Notes under the pieces: model-generated
Told to the model about the DNA's origin: nothing
Databases searched by the model: none
The model's input: the letters and a program-made list of their open reading frames with translations, nothing else
Part shown: piece by piece, positions 49,569-58,766 of the stretch
Layout of the letters: every line of letters begins with the position of its first letter
Numbering within the stretch: the first letter of the stretch is position 1
Program-made: the position numbers and the translations under genes
Source of the DNA: Clostridia bacterium
GTDB taxonomy: Bacteria > Bacillota > Clostridia > Oscillospirales > Acutalibacteraceae
DNA: 59,444 bases
Assembly: GCA_900752115.1 (NCBI GenBank)
Contig: CAADUC010000011.1
Span: 1-59,444 of the forward strand
Direction: 5' to 3'

Positions 49569-50906
49569 TCATTTCTCCGCCGTACGGCGGGTTTCAAGTT
49601 CATTTCGGATAGCTGTCAGCTTATCGGGAGTCAGCTTATAGAAAGCAAGCGGCAGCATGGAGAGCACAAAGCAGATCGCCGGAACGGCAAGTACGATAAA
49701 GGAAAAACCCGCCATAACGGTATCGTTCGGCTCCATGTTGTCCTGATATCCCATGAGCGTCATGGAGACGCCCAAAATTCCCTTCGAAATAGTTGCGCTG
49801 AGCTTCGTGAGAAAGGTATTCATGGAGAACACCACTCCCTCGCCGCGGAAACCAAGCTTGTATTCCGCGTAATCAATCGAATCCATCAGCATCGAGGTAC
49901 TCGTGATGGAGGTAACGCCGCTGAACGCGAAGTTAAACCCCAGAATAACAAGGCTCACGACAGGCTCAACGCCGAAGGCGTAGGGCAAAAGGCTCGTAAC
50001 AGCACCCGCAATACAGGCAATCAGGTAGAGCAGCTTTTTGTCGTACCGGCGAATCAGGGCGGGCGACACCGCCATTCCGGTAATCATCCCGAGAACGAGA
50101 CTCAGACCGATGTACGTCACATAACCGGAATCGCCCCACACATACACAGCAAAATACATCTGCGCCACCTGACGGATGCTGTTGACCATATTCATGATAA
50201 GCAGCGTCACCATGAGCGCCTTGAGGGGAACATTGTCAAGAATCGTATGGATGTTTTTCCGGAATGGCACGCCGTTGGCCGGAGGCTCAATGCGTTCACG
50301 CAGAACAAACCCGCTCAGAAGCATGAGGAGAGCGCCGGAACCCGCGATGACAGCAGCCATTGCCGTATAGGCAGGCGCGCTGCGCTCGCCGCCGAAAGCG
50401 TTGAGCAGGGACACGCTGCCGACGGAAACGATCACCGTACCCAGCGTACCTCCAATCCTGCCGAGCGTCACCATACCGTTTTTCTCGTCCGCACTGCGCG
50501 AGGAGACGGAGGAGATCGCCCAGATCGGAATATCATAAACGGTGTAGGTCATCCCCCAGAGAACATAGCAGACCGCGGCGACAGCAACAGTACCCGCAGG
50601 CGAGCCGCCAAAGCTGACAAAACACAGGACGGTGACAATGCCGATAAAGACGGGACCTGCCAGCAAATACGGACGGAATTTACCGATGCGCGTCCTCGTG
50701 CGGTCGGCGATCATGCCCATGAGAATGTCGTTAATCGCGTCCCACAGACTGGCGGCCACCATGATGATCGTCACACTCTGAGATGGAATACGCAGCAAAT
50801 CCGTAAAAAAGAACATAACATACATGGTCATCAGGCTGTAGATCATGTTCTGCCCCAGCAAACTCCCGGTATAGGTAATTTTTTCTCGCTTTGTGATCGA
50901 GTGCAT
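49569..50906 (-). CDS. Glycoside-pentoside-hexuronide (GPH):cation symporter family transporter
   Basis: A 445-residue transporter with 12 predicted helices. N-terminal KITYTGSLLGQNMIYSLMTMYVMFFFTDLL, the SLWDAINDILMGMIADRTRTRIGKFRPYLLAG loop and YTVYDIPIWAISSVSSRSADEKNGMVTLGRIGG are hallmarks of MelB/LacS-like GPH symporters, which take up sugars with Na+ or H+. There is no C-terminal EIIA domain. It is the first gene of an operon with the PIG-L deacetylase. Confidence 0.92.
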   Translation of the reverse strand: MHSITKREKITYTGSLLGQNMIYSLMTMYVMFFFTDLLRIPSQSVTIIMVAASLWDAINDILMGMIADRTRTRIGKFRPYLLAGPVFIGIVTVLCFVSFGGSPAGTVAVAAVCYVLWGMTYTVYDIPIWAISSVSSRSADEKNGMVTLGRIGGTLGTVIVSVGSVSLLNAFGGERSAPAYTAMAAVIAGSGALLMLLSGFVLRERIEPPANGVPFRKNIHTILDNVPLKALMVTLLIMNMVNSIRQVAQMYFAVYVWGDSGYVTYIGLSLVLGMITGMAVSPALIRRYDKKLLYLIACIAGAVTSLLPYAFGVEPVVSLVILGFNFAFSGVTSITSTSMLMDSIDYAEYKLGFRGEGVVFSMNTFLTKLSATISKGILGVSMTLMGYQDNMEPNDTVMAGFSFIVLAVPAICFVLSMLPLAFYKLTPDKLTAIRNELETRRTAEK

Positions 50907-51006
50907 TTTCTCGCTTCCTTTCCCTCCCCATGAACGGGAGAACCCTCACGCCTCCGCAGCAGGACATCCGCATCGCTGCGGGCCGCAGACGTTCGGGGTT
51001 TGTTTT

Positions 51007-51035
51007 ATTGTAGCACCGCACTATGGAAAAGGCAA
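51007..51035 (-). promoter_or_regulatory. Promoter of the symporter-deacetylase operon
   Basis: Minus-strand TTGCCT, 17-base spacer, TACAAT preceded by TGC (extended -10). It lies about 100 bases before the symporter start. Confidence 0.75.
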
Positions 51036-51143
51036 CGCTGTTCCCGCCGAAACAGCAGAATTCAACTGACAAAACAGTCAAAATAGAAAGGAAAACACGC
51101 TTTATTTTTTGCATTTATTATGCTAGGATAATACCATCATCCT

Positions 51144-51178
51144 GGCAGGCACCGGTTTCCGGGAAAACGGTGCCTGCC
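51144..51178 (+). other. Stable hairpin in the leader of the SUFU/DUF4261 gene
   Basis: Perfect 11-bp stem (51144-51154 with 51168-51178), 13-base loop, no U tract. It lies about 75 bases before the ATG. The remainder of the leader is GC-rich; no plus-strand promoter stands out, although TAGGAT and TAATAC sequences at about 51125 are possible -10 elements. Confidence 0.5.
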
Positions 51179-51252
51179 TCCCGCGCCGGCCATCAGAGCC
51201 GGACCCTGCCCGGGACAGCGGACGCGGGGACGAGACAGAAGGGAGCACCCAC

Positions 51253-54200
51253 ATGACTCTATTGGAGCAGTGCCGATACTGGATTCAAAACAATGAGCCG
51301 CAGAACGCCGTCACAGTCATCGAGGCCCTTCCGCAGGAGGAGCTGAACGAGGCTTTGCTCCTCCTGCTGGAGGAAGCGCGCCGTGCCCTTGCGAACGCGG
51401 ACGGAAACGTCTCCTCTTCCCTGCTGGGAGCAGACGAGATCGCCACACTGGAATCGTTCGACGACGGAAACAGCGGCTATTTCTATAGTCTTCTCGACTA
51501 TCTGACGGACTTTATCCGTACAGGCATTTCCGAGGGGCGTTTTACCGAAGAGGAAGCGCGAGCCGATTTGCAGATTGCTCTGTGGTACGCCTTCGGCTGC
51601 CTGAACACTGACGAATATGTATTTTACTATCGCGCCGCCGAATGGATGCCGTCATCCGAACCAAAGGCAAAGGGCTGCGGCGCATGGTATTACCGTTTTT
51701 CCGTGGCTCTGATGTACTGCGGAAGGCTGCAGGAAGCGTATGATCGCGCGGAACAGGGAGTGCGGGAGGAACCGGACTACCCTTGGATTTGGCTGCAGGC
51801 CGCGAAGCTGCGCAGTTATTTCGGCAATCGGGAGGGCGCTCTCGAGGCCGTGCAAACCGGCCTTCGCCTTGTCCCCGACGACCATGAGTTTCTGACGCTG
51901 CATGAGGAGATTCTGGCTGGAGCTTCTCTTGAAGAGATGGAATACCACTGGATTGATCCGGAAGCAGACCGCAAGCTCCAGCAAGGCCTTGACATGGATG
52001 CCGACAGCAAGCTGCGGGCCATTTCCTGTATCACCACGAACGAAGAGGGACTTGCCGCTTTCTGTGAGCTGTTTTCCGTTGGTCCGGAAGACTGGCTCGG
52101 AACGGCCCCCTATTGCAGAATTCGATGCAGCGCCCCGGAATTTCCTGTGGAGCTTGTGTTCCGGATGAATCAAGCGGGCCTGTCCAAGCTCGGCATCGAC
52201 TGGCTTCGCACACAGAAGGAGCGGCTCGAAAGCGGGCGCTGGACCTATCGAAACGCGGAGGACGGGGCTCTCGCCGTACTCGACACCGTGTTGGTGGACC
52301 TCGACTACAGCGTCAGCCTGATTTACCGGCACACCGATAAAAATTTGTACTTTCAGATCCTCCTAAACAGCGACGGCGTCCCGGAGGACGAAGCCGTACC
52401 GGAACCGAAAGAGGAAAAGCCGCACGCAGCGGATTCCTCCACAGGCTATCTCCTTTTGTCGGAAGCCAGTTGGGACAAAACAAAGCTGATCCGCTCCCTG
52501 TGGGAGGAATGGGGAATTGACGCGCGTGAAGAGGGAGACACGCAGCCGGATTCTCTGCTGTTTTACGTGGACAGCATGATCGTAACCGTCAGCCTCACCG
52601 CCGCTCCCTTCTCCGATCGGGAGCTTGAACTGCAGGCTGCCGATAACGATGTGTGGACCGAAGCCCTCGACGCGGCCGCCATGCATCAGGCCTATCTGAC
52701 GGCAACGGTCTTCGGCCACGATGCGGAACCTTTAGAGCGCGCTCTCCTGCACACGAAAGTGATGGCGTGCTGCTGCTGTCAGGAAGCGGCTGTCGCCGTA
52801 TCCTCCAACGAAATTCTCTTTGAGCCCCAATCCTACGCACGGCTGGCGGACATGATCCGGCGCGATCAGCTCCCTGTTTTCAACTGGATCTGGTTCGGCA
52901 TTTCCTGCCGTGGAAACGGCGTATGCGGCTTTACCCGCGGAATGCATTTCTTCGGAAAAGACGAGCTGGAGATCCTTGACTCGCGCGCCGATCTGTGCGA
53001 AGTACAGGACACCCTGTGCGCCGCGGCAGCCACTATTCTCTCGGAAGACATCTGTCCACTCGACGGAGATGAGCTTGATCTTTCGGATGCCGGCCGTTTC
53101 ACTGTAACGCGCAGCGGAGGGGTGTTTGCAAAAGGAATCTCCCTGAAGCTCCCCTTTGTCCCGCAGGAGGGAAATCCGGCCAATCCCAATCAGGACGCTG
53201 TGCCCGAACTGTACACCCAGGAGGAACTTCAGGTTCTTCAGAAATATATTGAGCGCTGCTTTGGTCCCGTCGAATCCGTATTTCATGAAATCGTTTCTCC
53301 GGATATTCATGTGGACATATGCCTGATTCCGCCGAGCGAAGAACGCGATTATTTCACGCTGGTGACAATGGGCATGGGAGCCCACCGCATGAACGTGCCG
53401 GAAGCTTTTCTTGATTACGGCATCCGGCGTGCTGAGCTTGTCCTTGCCCTTCCTCCGGACTGGAGGCTTTTTGAAAAAGAGGAACAATGGTACTGGCCTA
53501 TCCGCCTTCTCAAAAATCTTGCCCGGATGCCGGGTGAAACGGACAGCTGGCTTGGGTGGGGGCATACCGTGGACAACGGTGAACCCTTCGCCGAAAGCAC
53601 GCAGCTATGCGCAGCTTTGCTGATTTCTCCGCAGGGAATCGAAGACGAGAGTGACGTCTGCCCTCTGCCATGCGGCGAAGGCGTAAGCTTCTACCAAGTG
53701 ATTCCGCTGTATCAGGGAGAGATGGCGTTCAAACTTTCTCACGGCGCCGACGCGCTTCTGGAAAAAATGGAGAACGTCAGCTTTGTGACGGATCCCGAAC
53801 GTTCCAGCGTCGTGGAAGACTGGCAGGAAATGGTGATTGATGACGCCGACTCTTATCTGACGTCCATACGCGAAAAGCAGCTGCCTTTGGACGAAGCCTG
53901 CGCTTATACCCACATGGCATATTATCTGCGCTGGTGTGTGGAGCACGATCTTGTGAGCGAGGAATTTCTCCGCAGACAACAGGACATCGTCAACCGCCTG
54001 CGGCAGACGCCGGAAGCGGTGGATCTGCGCGCGTTCCTCCGCGAGGAGCTCAGCGGGATGCTTCTTCTGCCTCTTTTCAGCGAAGACGGACAGGCGTTCA
54101 CTCTGTATTACTACGACTGGGAAGAACCTTCCTATCTCTCGGATCTGCGCCAATATGCTTTGTCTGCCCTCTCTTCGGAGCTGCCCGCCGCAGAAGACGC

Positions 54201-54318
54201 CCGGCGGGAGGCTTACCTCTTTCTCCCCTGCAGAGAAGAAACCTACCGCGTGGTTGCAGCCCTGATCGAAGCCCGCTGGAACGATTGGGCAGAGCTCGGC
54301 GACGCTCCTGAATTGTGA
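51253..54318 (+). CDS. Large TPR-DUF4261-SUFU protein, poly-immunity-like
   Basis: A 1021-residue cytoplasmic protein without signal peptide or membrane segments. Residues about 75-250 look like TPR-type helical repeats (FSVALMYCGRLQEAYDRAEQGVREEPDYPWIWLQAAKLRSYFGNREGALEAVQTGLRLVPDD). Residues 250-385 form an unassigned alpha/beta domain. Residues about 398-636 are DUF4261 (LLSEASWDKTKLIRSLWEEWGI... GMHFFGKDELEILDS...LDGDELD). Residues about 654-838 are a suppressor-of-fused (SUFU) domain (FHEIVSPDIHVDICLIPPSEERDYFTLVTMGMGAHRMNVP... LVLALPPDWRL). Residues about 860-1021 are a helical tail. Bacterial SUFU proteins are immunity proteins of polymorphic toxins in comparative studies. No toxin gene is adjacent. 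The start has AAGGGAG 7 bases upstream. Confidence 0.85.
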   Translation: MTLLEQCRYWIQNNEPQNAVTVIEALPQEELNEALLLLLEEARRALANADGNVSSSLLGADEIATLESFDDGNSGYFYSLLDYLTDFIRTGISEGRFTEEEARADLQIALWYAFGCLNTDEYVFYYRAAEWMPSSEPKAKGCGAWYYRFSVALMYCGRLQEAYDRAEQGVREEPDYPWIWLQAAKLRSYFGNREGALEAVQTGLRLVPDDHEFLTLHEEILAGASLEEMEYHWIDPEADRKLQQGLDMDADSKLRAISCITTNEEGLAAFCELFSVGPEDWLGTAPYCRIRCSAPEFPVELVFRMNQAGLSKLGIDWLRTQKERLESGRWTYRNAEDGALAVLDTVLVDLDYSVSLIYRHTDKNLYFQILLNSDGVPEDEAVPEPKEEKPHAADSSTGYLLLSEASWDKTKLIRSLWEEWGIDAREEGDTQPDSLLFYVDSMIVTVSLTAAPFSDRELELQAADNDVWTEALDAAAMHQAYLTATVFGHDAEPLERALLHTKVMACCCCQEAAVAVSSNEILFEPQSYARLADMIRRDQLPVFNWIWFGISCRGNGVCGFTRGMHFFGKDELEILDSRADLCEVQDTLCAAAATILSEDICPLDGDELDLSDAGRFTVTRSGGVFAKGISLKLPFVPQEGNPANPNQDAVPELYTQEELQVLQKYIERCFGPVESVFHEIVSPDIHVDICLIPPSEERDYFTLVTMGMGAHRMNVPEAFLDYGIRRAELVLALPPDWRLFEKEEQWYWPIRLLKNLARMPGETDSWLGWGHTVDNGEPFAESTQLCAALLISPQGIEDESDVCPLPCGEGVSFYQVIPLYQGEMAFKLSHGADALLEKMENVSFVTDPERSSVVEDWQEMVIDDADSYLTSIREKQLPLDEACAYTHMAYYLRWCVEHDLVSEEFLRRQQDIVNRLRQTPEAVDLRAFLREELSGMLLLPLFSEDGQAFTLYYYDWEEPSYLSDLRQYALSALSSELPAAEDARREAYLFLPCREETYRVVAALIEARWNDWAELGDAPEL

Positions 54319-54345
54319 ACACGGTGAAAACTTTCCCGAATTTGC

Positions 54346-54374
54346 TTGCTTTCCTCGCTCGTCCGTCCTACACT
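54346..54374 (+). promoter_or_regulatory. Promoter of the flavodoxin gene
   Basis: TTGCTT, 17-base spacer, TACACT, about 50 bases before the start. Confidence 0.6.
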
Positions 54375-54427
54375 GTAGAGAAACACGGGGAGTTCCCCGG
54401 GAGTCAATTCGGAAAGGATGGTTTATC

Positions 54428-54928
54428 ATGACGTACGCCGTCGTATACAGCAGCCGGACAGGCAACACACGCCTTCTGGCGGAAACAATCCGGGAACAGC
54501 TTCCCGCCGGAGATTGTCTTTATTTCGGAGCGCCGTCTCCTGAAGCGCTGAAAGCGGAAATGATCTTCTGCGGCTTCTGGACGGACAAGGGAACCTGCGA
54601 TGAGAACGTTGCGTCCTTTCTCGGTTCGTTGAAGCAGCAGCGTGTTTTTCTCTTCGGGACGGCCGGATTCGGCGGCGATCCCGCCTATTTTGAGAAAATT
54701 CTCAACACCGTGAAACAGTGCTTATCCCCCTCCGTTTCTCTGTGCGGCGGCTTTCTCTGCCAGGGAAAAATGCCGGAAGGAGTCCGCCGCCGCTACGAGG
54801 CAATGCCGGACAGCCCTGCCCGCCAATCCATGCTGGAAAACTTTGACCGTGCCCTGTCTCATCCCGACGCATCGGACCTGGAATCCCTGCGCGCCTCCGT
54901 CAGCCAAGCGCTCACAGCGAACGCATAA
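54428..54928 (+). CDS. Flavodoxin family protein
   Basis: A 166-residue FMN-binding electron carrier. The phosphate loop is YSSRTGNTRLLAETI (8-22). FCGFWTDKGTCDENVASFLGSL and RVFLFGTAGFGGDPAYFEKI form the second and third FMN loops. This layout resembles the stand-alone flavodoxins of gut Clostridia, including the BilS type found with bilirubin reductase, but no bilR-like gene lies here. AAAGGA lies about 10 bases before the ATG. It is a single-gene transcript with promoter and terminator. Confidence 0.87.
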   Translation: MTYAVVYSSRTGNTRLLAETIREQLPAGDCLYFGAPSPEALKAEMIFCGFWTDKGTCDENVASFLGSLKQQRVFLFGTAGFGGDPAYFEKILNTVKQCLSPSVSLCGGFLCQGKMPEGVRRRYEAMPDSPARQSMLENFDRALSHPDASDLESLRASVSQALTANA

Positions 54929-55005
54929 AACCCGTTTCCTTTCACCGAAGGGACGCTGTACGGTATACCGGTTTTTTTCATCTTTCGCTTTTCCGCCATA
55001 CAAAC

Positions 55006-55047
55006 GCGCCCCCGGCACGGGATCTCTCCCGCGCCGGGGGCGCTTTC
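55006..55047 (+). terminator. Terminator after the flavodoxin gene
   Basis: 11-bp GC-rich repeat (55006-55016 with 55033-55043) followed by TTTCTAT. Confidence 0.78.
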
Positions 55048-55061
55048 TATCTAAAAAGCCG

Positions 55062-56861
55062 TCACACTGTGGCGACGAGCTCGCAGCAGCGATAGTCGGT
55101 GTCGATGTTGTGCGCAATAAAGCGTACCTTCAGATTCCGCGGGCCGCACAGCGAACGCGGCGTGCCGCCGGAAACATTCAAATCCTCCGGCAGGACAAAT
55201 TTGACGCATTTGACGAGAACGTCGCGGCAGGTCGGATACTGATGAGCCGGGATCGTGATGGCTTTCATGCCGCGCTGATATTCCATCCCGTTTTCGTCCA
55301 TCTCCGTGAGGATGATGGCGAGCGCGACGCGCCTGCTCGGGCAGACGTTCTTAACCGTCACGTCGAGCTGTACAATGCGTCCGAGCAACTCCAGGTACGT
55401 GTCGCCCAGATCCACCACAATGGAATCCTTACAGCCGCCCACCGTTACGTCAACCGGCAGCGGACATTTCTCCGGATGCACGACGACGTCGCAATCCACC
55501 CGTACCGAAGGCTGCGGGAAGGAAACCAGGTTGCCCTCCGCATCCTGGTACGTGATAGAACGGTTGACAAGCTTTGTGCCGCCCGTATCCCCCGTATGAC
55601 GGATAAAGAATTCCAAGGCCGCCCCTTCGTTTCCCGTAACGCCGAGCTGCTCGATGTTCCACTGCAGCCTGTGAGCATCCACTATCATGGCGCTGCCCTT
55701 GTCGGGCTGGCTGACACTGACGATGGCAAAATCGGAGTTGACCTCCTCATCGATCACAATCTTTGTCGCTCCCGGCTTCGAGATGTTCACCGCAAGATCG
55801 GCGAACAAGTTCTCCAAATCGGCGGCGTCCGGCGTCACAGCCACATGCGAAGCGTCCGGATCCGTCGCCCACTCATTGAGAACGTTCGCGTCCACTCCGT
55901 CCGCGCCGACAAGACCGATGCAGTATATCACAATCCCGGCAGCGCGTGCCGCAGCGGCCACCGGAGCAGGCGGCGCTCCGGCCATGCTGCCGGAGCGATC
56001 CAGAACCAGAACAATATCCGTCGGGTTGGATACAATATCGGGAGCCGCGGAAAGGGCCAGCGTCACCCGCATGGTCCTCCAATTGCGCACATCAAGCTGC
56101 GCGTTGTCTGCCATCACTGTGGCCCCCTGCAGATAAATGCCCGTTATGGCGGAGAGGTATCCGCCGCCGGAGGTCCCGTAAATCACGGTATCCGTAAGGC
56201 GAATTCCCATCTTGGCGATGATTTTCCGAAGAATCAGACTGCTCTTTTCCAGATAATACGTTTCGTTCCTGCCGACGCCCCAGCCAAGCTGCAGGTAACT
56301 GTTCAGATACAGCGTGGGATCCATGCAGAACACGCTGGAGGTTTTCAGCAGTTCTGCCCAGCTGTGCCTCTGAAAAACAGGATAACGCACATTCCCCTCC
56401 GGGACCGCCCCGTTGTGGAAAACAATCAGCTTGTCGTTCCCGCTCCGGCGGCGAATCAGATACTCATAGGGAACGCCGCCCTGCATCACGCGCAGGATGA
56501 ATGTTTTATCCCGGCGAATCTCAAACGCATCAAGCTCGTAGTCGTGGATTGTGACCTCCGGATAAGGAAGCTTTTTCAGCTTCGCGTTCCGGTCGCGGCG
56601 TTCCATCGCTTTCTCGAGCAGACGGACGGTCTTTTCCACCTCCGTTTTCAGCTCGTACTCGTCGCCGACAGAGAAATCCGGCCTGCGCCCGTCATACCGA
56701 TCAAGATACCGCAGCAGCACGGCGGCAAGCTCCTTTTCCCCATAAGGAACCAGATCGCCGCAGTCGTACCGTTCCACCAACTCCCTGGCCACCCCCACGT
56801 CCGTTGAAATGATCGGCGTACCAAGCATGACGCTCTCCACAAGAACGGAAGAACAACAATC
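55062..56861 (-). pseudogene. Composite open frame: glycosyltransferase tail + alpha/beta-hydrolase-like domain + deleted vWA protein
   Basis: One frame of about 600 codons with no stops. It starts abruptly after a terminator with the C-terminal piece of a GT4-type glycosyltransferase (SSVLVESVMLGTPIISTDVGVARELVERYDCGDLVPYGEKELAAVLLRYL). A domain with a serine-hydrolase elbow follows (NDKLIVFHNGAVPEGN..., VIYGTSGGGYLSAITGIYL). From 56072 it is a vWA-type protein (MRVTLALSAAPDIVSNPTDIVLVLDRSGSMAG). After the DRSGS metal motif the sequence jumps straight to APPAPVAAAARAAGIVIYCIGL, so about 100 residues with the Thr and Asp of the metal site are missing. The rest (beta-rich, Cys-containing, to DTDYRCCELVATV) looks complete. 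The glycosyltransferase part has no start codon or ribosome site. The last part could begin at ATG 56072 with GGAGG only 3 bases upstream. Confidence 0.75.
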
Positions 56862-56863
56862 GA

Positions 56864-56902
56864 AAAAAGCCGGGGGCTGGTCATTCCAGCTCCCGGCTTT
56901 TT
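56864..56902. terminator. Bidirectional terminator after fucI
   Basis: 17-base arms (56864-56880 with 56886-56902, one G-U pair), 5-base loop, A and T runs on both sides. On its left edge the glycosyltransferase fragment begins at once. Confidence 0.88.
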
Positions 56903-56905
56903 CGG

Positions 56906-56965
56906 AGTGCCGCGGTCCATATGGAGGCCTCATGTCCAGTCTCAGCCCCGCGCGGCACTTTTTAT
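56906..56965. other. Second hairpin between fucI and its terminator
   Basis: AGTGCCGCG (56906-56914) pairs with CGCGGCACT (56951-56959) around a 36-base loop, with TTTTTAT on the plus-strand exit. Confidence 0.5.
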
Positions 56966-56979
56966 AGGAGGTAAGGGGA

Positions 56980-58764
56980 TTATTTGTAGAGCGGGCCGTA
57001 ATGCTTGCAGGCAGCGTAGTCGGCAGCCTGGGGATCCTGCGTACCGAAGCTTGCCCAAGCATGCGGACGGTAGACCTTCTCCTCGGGGACGTTATGCATC
57101 GTCACCGGAATGCGCAGCATCGAAGCCAGGGTAATGAGGTCCGCGCCGACATGGCCGTAAACGGTGACGCCGTGGTTTGCGCCCCAGTTCGCCATAACGC
57201 TGTAGACATCCTTGAACGCGCCCTCACCCGTCAGGCGGGGAGCAAACCAGGTCGTCGGCCAGGTGCGATCGGTACGCACATCAATCGTCTGATGCACGTC
57301 GTCCGGCAGATCCGCCGTCCAGCCCTCCGCGATCTGAAGGACCGGACCGACGCCTTCGACAAGATTATAGCGCAGCATCGTGACCGGCATCTCAGCACGG
57401 CAGCGGAAATGGCTCGAGAACCCGCCGCCGCGGAAATACTCGAAGTTGGCACGGCACCAGTCGGTAGCCTCAAGGCAGGCCGTCATATCCTTCTCACCCA
57501 TCTCCCAGAAGGGCTTCATGACGGGCTGGCCGTTCTCATTGCGGCACGCACCGGAGCCGTCGAGAGCCGTTGCGCCGGAGTTAATGAGGTGAATGAAGCC
57601 GTCCTTCGCGACGCCCTCGGGGCGCTTGCCGGTCACACGCTCACAGGCTTCAGGACTCCAGTAGGTACGCACATCGTGGAAGCACGGAGCCGTATTCGAA
57701 ACGAGGGTGCCAAGCAGCATGGATACACCGTTGCAGGTATCGTTTTCCGTCGCAAACGGAGTCGGCATCTTCGGGCCGTTCCAGTCAAAGGTACTCGCGA
57801 GGATGGCCTCGGAGAAATCCGCATTCGGGAGCCAGTCGGTCCACTGACGCTGTCCCTGGAAGCCGCCCGCAACCGCATTGCGGCCGAGAGCCTCCTCATG
57901 CCAGCCGAGTTCATCGAGCTTCTTGTTGCCGTAGAGAATATCACGCATCACGAGCGTCATCTTCGTGATAAACTCCCAGTCCTTATCCGCCGGGACAACC
58001 TTCGACTTGGTAATCACCTCAGGCAGGTTCTTGCCCGCGTTGCAGTCGAAGCCCTCGCGGCAGTTGTCGCGTACCCAGGCGAGAGCGCGCTCATACTCCT
58101 CGGGATCGTAGATCTCCAGCTTGATGCGGCGCAGGATTTCCGTCATATCAACCCACTCGGCGCGCATACCAAAATACTTCTGGAACACGGAAGCGTCGCA
58201 GAAGCTGCCCGCAATACCCATTGCCACGCCGCCAAGATTGACATACGCCTTATTCTTCATCCAGCCGACCGCGACAGCGCAGCGGGCAAAGCGCAGGATC
58301 TTCTCCGCAACGTCCGCGGGAATGGTCGTGTCGTCCACATCCTGCACGTCATGACCGTAAATCGAGAAAGCCGGCAGTCCGCGCTGCGCATGCGCCGCCA
58401 TAACGGCCGCGAGATACACCGCGCCGGGACGCTCTGTCCCGTTGAAGCCCCAAACCGCCTTGATGGTCTTGGGATCCATATCAAAGGTCTCCGTGCCGTA
58501 GCACCAACAGGGGGTAACAGACAGGGTGGCCGCGACATTCTGCACTGAGAATTCGTCCGCGCAAGCCGCAGCCTCCGCGCCGCCGCCAATGGTACGGCTT
58601 GCGATGACGCACTGCACCGGCGTGCCGTCCGGATAACGCAGCGTTTCCTCGATCAGCTTCTTGGCGTTCTGCGCCATGGTCATGGTCTGGTTTTCCAGTC
58701 CCTCGCGGATACCGCCCCAGCGTCCGTCAATGACAGGCCGAATTCCAATCTTCGGGTACAACAT
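56980..58764 (-). CDS. fucI: L-fucose isomerase
   Basis: A 594-residue enzyme, the length of E. coli FucI (591), converting L-fucose to L-fuculose with Mn2+. It begins [28 protein letters not shown] and shows [57 protein letters not shown] and [20 protein letters not shown], all family blocks. An in-frame ATG 57 bases upstream is rejected because AGGAGG lies 7 bases before this one. It starts 2 bases after the stop of the upstream sugar kinase, so the two are co-translated for deoxysugar use. Confidence 0.96.
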   Translation of the reverse strand: MLYPKIGIRPVIDGRWGGIREGLENQTMTMAQNAKKLIEETLRYPDGTPVQCVIASRTIGGGAEAAACADEFSVQNVAATLSVTPCWCYGTETFDMDPKTIKAVWGFNGTERPGAVYLAAVMAAHAQRGLPAFSIYGHDVQDVDDTTIPADVAEKILRFARCAVAVGWMKNKAYVNLGGVAMGIAGSFCDASVFQKYFGMRAEWVDMTEILRRIKLEIYDPEEYERALAWVRDNCREGFDCNAGKNLPEVITKSKVVPADKDWEFITKMTLVMRDILYGNKKLDELGWHEEALGRNAVAGGFQGQRQWTDWLPNADFSEAILASTFDWNGPKMPTPFATENDTCNGVSMLLGTLVSNTAPCFHDVRTYWSPEACERVTGKRPEGVAKDGFIHLINSGATALDGSGACRNENGQPVMKPFWEMGEKDMTACLEATDWCRANFEYFRGGGFSSHFRCRAEMPVTMLRYNLVEGVGPVLQIAEGWTADLPDDVHQTIDVRTDRTWPTTWFAPRLTGEGAFKDVYSVMANWGANHGVTVYGHVGADLITLASMLRIPVTMHNVPEEKVYRPHAWASFGTQDPQAADYAACKHYGPLYK

Positions 58765-58766
58765 TT

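Noticed and set aside
48840..50933. 697-codon plus-strand frame opposite the PIG-L and GPH genes
   Set aside because: His/Arg/Asn-rich shadow of two clear genes; no ribosome site and no family match.
54961..54977. CGGTATACCG palindrome followed by T7 after the flavodoxin gene as a terminator
   Set aside because: A 10-base palindrome with no loop is too short to form a stable hairpin; the GC-rich repeat at 55006-55043 is the better terminator.
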